Shown here: positions 42,467 through 49,933 of the stretch, one piece after another | Numbering within the stretch: the first letter of the stretch is position 1 | Layout of the letters: each line of letters begins with the position of its first letter | Made by a program: the position numbers and the translations under genes | Origin: an uncultured Lachnospiraceae bacterium | Lineage (GTDB): Bacteria > Bacillota > Clostridia > Lachnospirales > Lachnospiraceae | Direction of reading: 5' to 3' | Length of the DNA: 59,267 nt | NCBI GenBank assembly: GCA_949740535.1 | Contig: CATJHO010000087.1 | Location: 1-59,267, forward strand | Notes under the pieces: generated by a model | The model's database searches: none | Told to the model about the DNA's origin: nothing | What the model saw: the letters and a program-made list of their open reading frames with translations, nothing else

Positions 42467-44107
42467 TTAATTATCCTCCTCCGCACTGGCAGCCTTGCTG
42501 TAGACAGTACGTTTTCTGGCCATAGCATCGCTTTCCAGATATTCATCGTAGGTGGTAATCTTGTCAATCATAGCGCCGCCTGGCAGAAGTTCAATAATGC
42601 GGTTGGCAGTAGTCTGAACGATCTGATGATCGCGGGAGGAGAACAAAAGCACGCCTGGGAACTTGATCAGGCCGTTGTTCAATGCTGTGATGGACTCCAT
42701 GTCCAGATGGTCAGTGGGCTCGTCCAGGATGAGAATATTGGCCCCGGAAATCATCAGCTTGGAGAGCATACAGCGGACCTTCTCGCCGCCGGAAAGTACC
42801 CGGACCTTCTTGACGCCGTCCTCTCCCGCAAAGAGCATACGGCCCAGGAAGCCGCGGACATAGGTGACGTCCTTGATCTCGGAGTACTGGGTAAGCCAGT
42901 CTACAATAATATCATCGTTGTCAAATTCCGCTGTGTTATCCTTGGGGAAATAAGCCTGGCTGGTGGTAACGCCCCACTTGTAGGTGCCTTCGTCCGGCTC
43001 CATTTCACCGGACAGGATCTGGAAAAGGGTTGTTTTGGCAAATTCATTGCTTCCCACAAAGGCGACCTTGTCGTCATGCCCCAGGATAAAGGAGATATTG
43101 TCCAGTACCTTTACACCGTCGATGGTTTTAGAGATGCCGTCTACCGTCAGAACCTCATTGCCGATCTCGCGGTTGGGACGGAAATCAATATAGGGGTACT
43201 TCCGGCTGGAGGGTTTGATCTCATCCAGTTCGATTTTCTCCAGCGCGCGTTTTCTGGAGGTTGCCTGCTTGGACTTGGAAGCATTGGCGCTGAACCGGGA
43301 GATAAATTCCTGCAGCTCCTTAATTTTTTCTTCCTTTTTCTTGTTGGCTTCTTTCATCTGGCGGATCAGCAGCTGGCTGGACTCATACCAGAAGTCATAG
43401 TTGCCTGCATAGAGCTGGATCTTGCCATAGTCGATATCTGCAATATGGGTGCAGACCTTATTCAGGAAATAGCGGTCATGGGAGACCACAATCACGGTAT
43501 TGTTAAAGTTGATCAGAAATTCCTCCAGCCAGGCGATGGCGTCCAGATCCAGGTGGTTGGTGGGCTCGTCCAGGAGGAGAACATCCGGGCTTCCAAAGAG
43601 AGCCTGAGCCAGAAGAACCTTTACCTTCTGGGGACCGGGCATATCTTTCATCAGAGTGAAATGGTGTTCCGTCTCAATGCCCAGACCATTCAGGAGGGAG
43701 GCGGCGTCTGCTTCTGCTTCCCAGCCGTTCATATCAGCAAATTCCGCCTCCAGCTCACTGGCGCGGATGCCGTCCTCATCCGTGAAATCTTCCTTGGCAT
43801 AGATAGCGTCCTTTTCCCTGGCGATCTCGTAGAGACGGGCATTTCCCATAATGACCGTATCCATCACAGGGTATTCGTCATACTGAAAATGATCCTGCTT
43901 TAAGAAGGAAAGCCGCTGTCCGGGGGTGATGGCGATCTCGCCCTTAGTGGAATCCAGTTCTCCGGAGAGAATTTTTAAGAATGTGGATTTGCCTGCTCCG
44001 TTGGCGCCGATGAGGCCGTAACAGTTTCCTTCCGTAAATTTAATGTTTACATCCTCAAAGAGGGCTTTTTTTCCGATTCTCAGAGTTACATTAACTGCCT
44101 GTATCAT
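42467..44107 (-). CDS. ABC-F ATPase with one degenerate ATP site
   Basis: ABC-F proteins act on ribosomes, without membrane domains. The 546-residue protein has two nucleotide-binding domains joined by a charged helical linker (about 240-300). Domain 1 has Walker A GANGAGKST (34-42), Walker B LLLDEPTNHLD and switch SHDR, but its signature is MPGPQ (156-160) where LSGGQ is expected. Domain 2 has signature LSGGE (438-442) and LDEPTDHLD, but Walker A GSNEFAKTT has Ala for the Gly before Lys, and the H-switch is SSRD (Arg492) in place of SHD. In the head-to-tail arrangement one ATP site is thus intact and the other is weakened at three points. It resembles the YbiT/YkpA group; target unknown. Confidence 0.92.
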   Translation of the reverse strand: MIQAVNVTLRIGKKALFEDVNIKFTEGNCYGLIGANGAGKSTFLKILSGELDSTKGEIAITPGQRLSFLKQDHFQYDEYPVMDTVIMGNARLYEIAREKDAIYAKEDFTDEDGIRASELEAEFADMNGWEAEADAASLLNGLGIETEHHFTLMKDMPGPQKVKVLLAQALFGSPDVLLLDEPTNHLDLDAIAWLEEFLINFNNTVIVVSHDRYFLNKVCTHIADIDYGKIQLYAGNYDFWYESSQLLIRQMKEANKKKEEKIKELQEFISRFSANASKSKQATSRKRALEKIELDEIKPSSRKYPYIDFRPNREIGNEVLTVDGISKTIDGVKVLDNISFILGHDDKVAFVGSNEFAKTTLFQILSGEMEPDEGTYKWGVTTSQAYFPKDNTAEFDNDDIIVDWLTQYSEIKDVTYVRGFLGRMLFAGEDGVKKVRVLSGGEKVRCMLSKLMISGANILILDEPTDHLDMESITALNNGLIKFPGVLLFSSRDHQIVQTTANRIIELLPGGAMIDKITTYDEYLESDAMARKRTVYSKAASAEEDN

Positions 44108-44154
44108 GTTTTGTCCTCGTGTTTTCTAGATTTTGGTGGTTTTTCACTTTTATT

Positions 44155-44182
44155 ATTATACATAAAACCTGGGAAATTTCAA
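44155..44182 (-). promoter_or_regulatory. Promoter of the ABC-F gene
   Basis: On the minus strand TTGAAA (44177-44182) and TATAAT (44155-44160) are 16 bases apart, about 47 bases before the start codon. Confidence 0.6.
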
Positions 44183-44329
44183 TGAAAATGTGGAATATGA
44201 GAAGGAAATATGATATGATTTGCTTGTGAAGCGTACATTTACTTCTGGCAGAGGTGGAATCGTTCTCCTGTTCTGGGATGAGAGAGGTCAGGGAGCTGTC
44301 AGAGGACCGGTATGGAAGCGGGGATATGA

Positions 44330-46081
44330 ATGAGTGAACAGAACAGGTATGATTTCTGTCCAAAATGCGGGGCAGTTATGCGGGACGGCGTCTGTGGAAG
44401 CTGTGGATATGGAAAGATAAATCAGAAGCTGGAGCAAGGCGGGCAGAAGAAGATACAAAAGACAAGGGACAAAAAGACTGCCACTATAGCGGGAGCTGCA
44501 ACAGCGGGGATTGCAGTCGTAATCATGATTGCAGCCCTGGGCTGGCTGGCAGTTTTTTTTACGATACCAAAAGAAAAGGATCCCAGGAGTGAAGATTCCT
44601 GGAACGGGGATCTCTGGAGCGGACAGCCGTCAGAGGAGCCGGCGGAATCGTATGGTTTTGATGAAGTGTTTGACGGCTCTCTGGTTACGGAAGATGTCTA
44701 TGCTTCCGGAGAATACCTTCATGGAAGAGGAATGCTTCAGGGAGGACGTCCGGCAGTGGAGCTCGATTATCCCTATATTCCGGATCCGGAGGAGGACTTC
44801 TACCGGGAGCTTACGGATGCCTTTGTATACGATCTCAGTTACACCGTGGAGTGGAAGTCAATAGAAATGGGACCGGCCATACCGAATCAGAAAGACAGCT
44901 ACGAGTTTCCGCAGGCGGAAATGGAGGACAAGGCCGTAGAAGAGCGTATAAATTCCAGAATTCAGGATATGCTTTCGGTAGAGATGGAGGAGGGGAAGGA
45001 ACGGCCTTCCGCAATCTACTATGTAACCTATATGAGCGAGGATATCTTGAGTATCGTCCTGCGTCTGGGCGTCCGCTATGAATCGGACGGTTTTGTCCAT
45101 GAATTTCTTAGGTCTGCGAATTTCGATATGCATACGGGAGAGGAGATTCTGCCGGATGAGATAATGCCCATTTCGCTGGGACTCTGCGCCCGGTTCTGGA
45201 GTCTGTGTACCTGGCAGAATCCGGGAAGCCAGGAGATCATTGACGGCTTTGAGAGTGTGGAAGCTCTGGCGGAACGATTTGCGGATGAGGACCAGAGATT
45301 TGTGTACTACACGCCGGTGGGTGTGGAGCTTGGGCTGAACCAGGAAGAGGGAGGGTGGATCTCTGTTACCCTGAACCGGGAACATTCCCTGCCCTTTTAC
45401 CGGTATTTTCTGAAGGGACCCAACTATGAGCCGGATCCGGACTACATTCCTTCCCCGGATGATGCTTATTATCGGCATCTGGTCAATGCGGTTCCGGCGG
45501 AATTTATGGATTTGGTGGAGTTTACAGGCCGAAGCCATGAGGATGAGACGGGAAGGTATTATTTCTACTATCCACAGCTTACGGGGGGCCGTTTCCCGAA
45601 TGAGGAAGAGATCAACGCTAAGATTGAAGCACTGGCCTGTCCCGTGCGCGATCAGGCATACATCGGGGCGCCGGAGGGTGTGGAGACTGTTTCCTATGTA
45701 ACCTATATGGATGAAGAGGTTATGAGCGTGGCGGTGGGCACGTACACCTATTTCTTTAATTATGAGGGGATCTGGGAGGATTTTGGTATGCTTCAGTGTA
45801 TCACCTTTGATCTGACTACCGGAGAGGAGATTCCCAAGGACGAAATCATAGACATTGACATTGCGCTGGCCAGACAGTTTCAGGAGCTTATGGCGGAACA
45901 GGAAGATAAAAATGAGGGCGCCTTTGAGGTGCTGAATATTAATACGCCGGAAGAGATCTTAAAACAGGATCTGTCGGACGACTGGAATAACCTTGTATTC
46001 TATACGCCGGCGGGCATTGAAGCAGGGTTTAACCGTGCAGCATATTATGTGACGGTTACAATAAAGGAGGAGAAGACATGA
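44330..46081 (+). CDS. Membrane protein: zinc ribbon, one TM, two external repeats
   Basis: The function is not known. The 583-residue protein starts with a four-Cys zinc ribbon (Cys10, 13, 22, 25), has one membrane segment (about 51-79), and an external part with two copies of one domain (about 145-385 and 405-580). Matching parts are YVTYMSEDILSI and YVTYMDEEVMSV, ANFDMHTGEEI and ITFDLTTGEEI, and FVYYTPVGVELGLN and LVFYTPAGIEAGFN. The repeat resembles the DUF4163/DUF3298 regions of RsiV and PdaC, known to bind lysozyme or peptidoglycan. An anti-sigma or envelope-sensing role is inference. It overlaps the next lipoprotein gene by 4 bases. Confidence 0.8.
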   Translation: MSEQNRYDFCPKCGAVMRDGVCGSCGYGKINQKLEQGGQKKIQKTRDKKTATIAGAATAGIAVVIMIAALGWLAVFFTIPKEKDPRSEDSWNGDLWSGQPSEEPAESYGFDEVFDGSLVTEDVYASGEYLHGRGMLQGGRPAVELDYPYIPDPEEDFYRELTDAFVYDLSYTVEWKSIEMGPAIPNQKDSYEFPQAEMEDKAVEERINSRIQDMLSVEMEEGKERPSAIYYVTYMSEDILSIVLRLGVRYESDGFVHEFLRSANFDMHTGEEILPDEIMPISLGLCARFWSLCTWQNPGSQEIIDGFESVEALAERFADEDQRFVYYTPVGVELGLNQEEGGWISVTLNREHSLPFYRYFLKGPNYEPDPDYIPSPDDAYYRHLVNAVPAEFMDLVEFTGRSHEDETGRYYFYYPQLTGGRFPNEEEINAKIEALACPVRDQAYIGAPEGVETVSYVTYMDEEVMSVAVGTYTYFFNYEGIWEDFGMLQCITFDLTTGEEIPKDEIIDIDIALARQFQELMAEQEDKNEGAFEVLNINTPEEILKQDLSDDWNNLVFYTPAGIEAGFNRAAYYVTVTIKEEKT

Positions 46082-46611
46082 GAAGATTTTGGAACATAGG
46101 GTGGATTGCAGGATGTATACTGCTGATGGCCGGAGCACTGTCCGGGTGTAAAGGAAGCACGGCCCAGAAGGAACCGGCTGTGGAGGAGATTCTGAAAGCG
46201 GTTCAGGAGGCTTACGGGGAGGATTATCTTCCGGATACGGATCTGGATGAGGAAGCGCTGTCTCAGTTTATGGGAATTGATATGACCCTGATTGATACGT
46301 TTGCAGCCCAGATGCCTATGATCAGCGCCCATCCCGACCGGGTGGTTATCGCAAAGGCAGCAGAAGGAAAGGGAGATGCTCTTGAGGAAGAATTTCAGCG
46401 GATCCGGACAACCATCGTGGAGGATCAGATGATTTATCCCATGAACATGGCCAAGACGCAGGCCTCTCAGGTGGTCCGCAAAGGTGATTACGTGGCCTTT
46501 CTTCTGGTGGGAGCCGTGGATATGCGGGAGAATGCCACAGAGGAAGAGCAGCTTTCCTTTGCACAGGATGAAGTGAAAAAGGCAGTGGATGCTTTTGAAG
46601 GGTGCTTTTGA
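46078..46611 (+). CDS. Lipoprotein, DUF4358-like
   Basis: The 177-residue protein has a signal peptide with lipobox LSGC (Cys24), so it should be anchored on the outer face of the membrane. The mature part resembles DUF4358 lipoproteins of Clostridia; sequence includes the helical VEEILKAVQEAYGEDYLP. Its function is not known. It overlaps the preceding receptor-like gene by ATGA, implying co-translation and perhaps joint function. Confidence 0.8.
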   Translation: MRRFWNIGWIAGCILLMAGALSGCKGSTAQKEPAVEEILKAVQEAYGEDYLPDTDLDEEALSQFMGIDMTLIDTFAAQMPMISAHPDRVVIAKAAEGKGDALEEEFQRIRTTIVEDQMIYPMNMAKTQASQVVRKGDYVAFLLVGAVDMRENATEEEQLSFAQDEVKKAVDAFEGCF

Positions 46612-46654
46612 GGATAGGCAGCCATTCCGTACACGAAAGTTTTAGAAAAAGAAG

Positions 46655-46690
46655 TTTACCTTTTTTTGTAAATGTGGTAAACTCTATACT
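46655..46690 (+). promoter_or_regulatory. Possible promoter of the purine permease
   Basis: TTTACC (46655-46660) with TAAACT 17 bases later (46678-46683), and an adjacent TATACT (46685-46690), give a plausible SigA region. It also holds the short inverted repeat GTTTACC/GGTAAAC (46654-46660 and 46676-46682), which could be a repressor operator. Neither reading is firm. Confidence 0.35.
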
Positions 46691-46706
46691 GTGTTTTTGT
46701 TTGTTG

Positions 46707-46748
46707 CCACCCACAGCTTCACAGACAGAGGCTGTGGGTGGTATTTTT
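46707..46748 (+). terminator. Terminator hairpin before the purine permease
   Basis: CCACCCACAGC (46707-46717) and GCTGTGGGTGG (46731-46741) form a perfect 11-base stem with TATTTTTA after it. It can end the lipoprotein transcript; if the promoter at 46655-46690 is real it instead lies in the permease leader as an attenuator. No purine riboswitch core was recognised. Confidence 0.7.
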
Positions 46749-46776
46749 ACGGAACTACAATATGGAGGGAAATTGT

Positions 46777-48144
46777 ATGTTAGAAAAAATGTTTAAACTG
46801 AAGGAAAACAACACTACAGTGAAGACAGAGGTTCTGGCCGGTGTCACCACGTTTATGACGATGGCGTACATTTTGGCGGTAAACCCCGGTATCTTAAGCG
46901 CGGCAGGCATGGATCAGGGTGCGGTTTTCACGGCGACGGTTCTTGCTTCGTTTCTGGGGACCGTATGTATGGCGCTTTTCGCCAACTACCCCTTTGCACT
47001 GGCTCCCGGCATGGGACTGAATGCTTACTTTGCCTACACGGTTGTACTGGGCATGGGTTATCCCTGGCAGGCAGCTCTGGCAGCTGTTTTTGTGGAAGGC
47101 GTGATTTTTATTCTGCTTTCTCTTTTTAATATCCGGGAGGCTGTTTTTAATTCCATTCCGGTCAACTTAAAGAAGGCGGTGTCTGTGGGTATTGGACTGT
47201 TTATCGCCTTTATCGGTCTTCAGAATGCCAAGATTGTGGTAGGGGGAGCGACCCTTGTGGAGCTGTTTTCCCTGGATGCAGTCGAGGGCGGTACCATGCA
47301 GGATGTGGGGATCACGGTGATTCTGGCCATTATCGGTGTGCTGATTACATCCATTCTGGTGATTAAGCAGGTAAAGGGCAATATTCTCTGGGGAATTCTG
47401 GTTACCTGGCTTCTGGGAATTCTCTGCCAGTCTGCAGGGCTCTATGTTCCCAATCCGGAGATTGGATTCTATGGACTGCTTCCGGATTTCTCAGGCGGAC
47501 TTTCCATTCCCAGCATTGCACCTATTTTTGCAAAGCTTGATTTTGTATCCATTCCCTTTGGCGAATTTCTGGTGATAATATTTGCGTTCCTGTTTGTGGA
47601 CATGTTTGATACGCTTGGAACGCTCATCGGCGTGGCTTCCAAAGCGGACATGCTGGATAAGGACGGGAAGCTTCCGCGCATCAAGGGCGCTCTGATGGCA
47701 GATGCTGTTGCTACCACGGCGGGTGCGGTTCTGGGTACTTCTACTACCACGACCTTTGTGGAGAGCGCTTCTGGTGTATCTGAGGGAGGAAGAACCGGTC
47801 TGACTGCTATGACAACAGCGGTTCTCTTTGCTTTGTCACTGCTGCTTTCCCCCATTTTCCTTGCCATTCCGTCCTTTGCGACGGCTCCGGCGCTGATTGT
47901 GGTGGGCTTCTATATGGTAAATCAGGTTGGATCGATTGACTTTACGGATTTTGCGGAAGGGATTCCGGCCTTTATCTGTATCTCGGCAATGCCCTTCTTC
48001 TACAGCATTTCTGAGGGTATTTCCATGGGAGTTATCTCCTATGTTGTGCTGAATGTGGCTTCCGGGAAGGCAAAGGGGAAGAAGATCAGTGTGGTGATGT
48101 ATATTCTGGCGCTGCTGTTTCTGGCAAAATATTTCTTTATCTGA
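46777..48144 (+). CDS. NCS2-family purine permease (PbuG/AzgA-like)
   Basis: A membrane transporter for adenine, guanine or hypoxanthine. The 455-residue protein has about 12-13 membrane segments, the motif NYPFALAPGMGLNAYFAYTV (about 71-90) typical of the AzgA/PbuG branch, and FVDMFDTLGTLIGVA. GGAGGG at 46764-46769 places the start at 46777, not at the earlier GTG or ATG. Substrate choice within the purines cannot be fixed from sequence. A hairpin in its upstream region may control it. Confidence 0.93.
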   Translation: MLEKMFKLKENNTTVKTEVLAGVTTFMTMAYILAVNPGILSAAGMDQGAVFTATVLASFLGTVCMALFANYPFALAPGMGLNAYFAYTVVLGMGYPWQAALAAVFVEGVIFILLSLFNIREAVFNSIPVNLKKAVSVGIGLFIAFIGLQNAKIVVGGATLVELFSLDAVEGGTMQDVGITVILAIIGVLITSILVIKQVKGNILWGILVTWLLGILCQSAGLYVPNPEIGFYGLLPDFSGGLSIPSIAPIFAKLDFVSIPFGEFLVIIFAFLFVDMFDTLGTLIGVASKADMLDKDGKLPRIKGALMADAVATTAGAVLGTSTTTTFVESASGVSEGGRTGLTAMTTAVLFALSLLLSPIFLAIPSFATAPALIVVGFYMVNQVGSIDFTDFAEGIPAFICISAMPFFYSISEGISMGVISYVVLNVASGKAKGKKISVVMYILALLFLAKYFFI

Positions 48145-48176
48145 TGTTTATCTGAGTCAGAGGACAGGCGTAATAC

Positions 48177-48214
48177 AAAAGCGGTTTCGGAAGAAGGATC
48201 CGGGGCCGTTTTTT
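48177..48214 (+). terminator. Terminator of the purine permease gene
   Basis: AAAAG-CGGTTTCGGA and TCCGGGGCCG-TTTTTT pair around a short loop (48192-48198), with several G-T wobbles, followed by TTTTTTGT. A good intrinsic terminator shape 33 bases after the stop. Confidence 0.7.
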
Positions 48215-48322
48215 GTCCCGGAGTATTTTGTTCTGCTGTCGATTGTTTTAGCTTGTAAATGGGGTCCTGGAATGTGTATAATGGATGGGACAGAATATAA
48301 ATTAAGAAATGGCGGCGGTAAT

Positions 48323-48734
48323 ATGACTGTGGATGAAGTATTGGTCCGGACTGCACAGCTGTGCAGAGGCTATGGTGCTAAGGAAGTTCTTTTATTTGGC
48401 TCAAGGGCTAAGGGAACAGATACGGACAGGAGCGAAATTCACGATTACGTTTGATCTGGCCTGGAAAGTGATGAAGGACATTATTACTCAGTATTATGCG
48501 GTGGTGGATTTCCCCAAAGGCTCTCCCAGGGAGGTATTGAAAAAAGCTTTTGCACTGCAGATGATTGACGGGGATGTGTGGATGGATATGTTGAAGACCA
48601 GAAATGATCTCAGCCATGATTATGACAGTATCTTGATTCAGGAAGCGTGCGGGCAGATTGTTACTATATATATTGATAAGTTTTATGAATTTTCCAGGTG
48701 GGCAGAGGCAATGAGCCGGGAACTGACACAATAA
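48323..48734 (+). pseudogene. Collapsed MntA-HepT (nucleotidyltransferase/HEPN) locus
   Basis: The first 37 codons (48323-48433) encode the N-terminus of an MntA-type nucleotidyltransferase, including EVLLFGSRAKGTDTDRSEI with the GSxxxG motif, but the second catalytic Asp and the rest are absent. From about 48436, in another frame, the sequence encodes the C-terminal two thirds of a HEPN toxin: ITFDLAWKVMKDI, KAFALQMIDG, and RNDLSHDY with the RxxxxH catalytic motif. A deletion of roughly 350-400 bases between the two genes best explains this. The remaining HEPN part is open to 48734 but lacks its N-terminus. mscL follows after 20 bases. Confidence 0.8.
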
Positions 48735-48754
48735 AAGTAAAGGAGAGGAAACAA

Positions 48755-49195
48755 ATGTTAAAAGAATTTAAAGAATTTGCATTGAAGGGAAATATGATTG
48801 ATCTGGCGGTTGGTGTTATTATCGGCGGCGGCTTTAATACCCTGGTCAGTTCTCTTGTCAATGATATAGTAATGCCTTTTATCAGTCTGTTTACAGGAAG
48901 GCTGGATTTTTCCAATATGTTTATTGCTCTGGATGGCAATTCCTATGCGACACTGGACGCGGCGAAGGCGGCGACTTCCACCATTGCCTACGGAAGCTTT
49001 ATCACAGGACTGATTAATTTTCTGCTGACAGCCTTTGTGGTATTCATTGTGGTGAAGCAGATGAACAAGCTTCATCGGAAGAAAGAGGTACCGGCGGCGC
49101 CTGTGGAACCTGCAACAAAGATCTGCCCTCACTGCATGTCTGAGATTCATATAAAAGCGGACAAGTGTCCTTACTGCACTTCAGACGTGGCATAG
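48755..49195 (+). CDS. mscL: Large-conductance mechanosensitive channel MscL with zinc ribbon
   Basis: MscL opens under high membrane tension and releases solutes. The 146-residue protein has the N-terminal [22 protein letters not shown], the first membrane helix (about 15-45), a short external loop and the second helix (about 72-100). The C-terminus carries an extra four-Cys zinc ribbon (ICPHCMSEI and KCPYCTSDV, about 124-143) in place of a plain helical bundle. AAAGGAGAGG sets the start at 48755. Confidence 0.95.
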   Translation: MLKEFKEFALKGNMIDLAVGVIIGGGFNTLVSSLVNDIVMPFISLFTGRLDFSNMFIALDGNSYATLDAAKAATSTIAYGSFITGLINFLLTAFVVFIVVKQMNKLHRKKEVPAAPVEPATKICPHCMSEIHIKADKCPYCTSDVA

Positions 49196-49250
49196 GCGGC
49201 AGCGGGAATGACGTCTGCCGGGAGAGAGTAAGAAAAAAGGAGGCGGAGGA

Positions 49251-49757
49251 ATGCTGGTAAGAATTTATACGGACGGAGCGGCCAGGGGAAATCCGGAAGG
49301 ACCAGGAGGCTATGGAACCATACTGGCTTATGAGGATACCAAGGGGAATCTGCATACCAGAGAGTACAGCCAGGGCTATGTGAAGACGACCAATAACCGG
49401 ATGGAGCTGATGGCAGTGATCGCGGGACTGGAGGCATTGAACCGTCCCTGTCAGGTGGAGGTCTATTCGGATTCCAAGTATGTGACAGATGCCTTTAACA
49501 AGCACTGGATCGAGGGCTGGCTGAAGAAAAACTGGAAGGGCAGTACGGGGCCGGTAAAGAATGTGGATCTGTGGAAGCGTCTTTTGAAGGCAATAGAAAA
49601 CCATAAAGTAAGCTTTATCTGGGTCAAAGGCCACAATGGACATGAGCAGAATGAGCGGTGCGATTTTCTGGCTGTTTCGGCGGCGGAAGGGGAGGATCTG
49701 ATCGTGGATGAGGGAATCCGGCAGAGCAGCCATACAGCCGGCTCGGAACAGGTTTAG
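49251..49757 (+). CDS. rnhA: Ribonuclease HI
   Basis: Cleaves the RNA strand of RNA-DNA hybrids. The 168-residue protein has the DEDD active site: Asp8 in IYTDGAARGNP, Glu52 in NRMELMAV, Asp74 in VYSDSKYV and Asp138 in ERCDFLA, with catalytic-loop His128. Length and motifs are standard for bacterial RNase HI. AAGGAGGCGGAGG precedes the ATG. The C-terminal 20 residues are a variable tail. Confidence 0.96.
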   Translation: MLVRIYTDGAARGNPEGPGGYGTILAYEDTKGNLHTREYSQGYVKTTNNRMELMAVIAGLEALNRPCQVEVYSDSKYVTDAFNKHWIEGWLKKNWKGSTGPVKNVDLWKRLLKAIENHKVSFIWVKGHNGHEQNERCDFLAVSAAEGEDLIVDEGIRQSSHTAGSEQV

Positions 49758-49834
49758 AAGGGCTTTTATGCAGATAGAGGAATATTTTAACGGTTTTCGA
49801 TAATTTTTGAACTTTGTTTATGAGGGAGAAACAG

Positions 49835-49864
49835 TTGTCAAGTCTTGGCGGATTATGGTATACT
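49835..49864 (+). promoter_or_regulatory. Promoter of the OPT transporter operon
   Basis: TTGTCA (49835-49840) and TATACT (49859-49864) are 18 bases apart, about 70 bases before the OPT start codon. The 176-base gap after rnhA holds no ORF. Confidence 0.6.
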
Positions 49865-49933
49865 TAAAAACATAATTCGGAGTCCGTTTTGTATGGGAGA
49901 GAGAAGCGGGCTTCCAAGAGAAGGAGAGAGAGT

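Noticed and set aside
42626..43903. A 425-codon plus-strand frame opposite the ABC-F gene
   Set aside because: Antisense to well-conserved ABC motifs; its composition follows codon reversal and no family pattern is seen.
46612..46776. Purine riboswitch before the permease
   Set aside because: No aptamer core (conserved P1/J elements) could be recognised; only a terminator-type hairpin is present.
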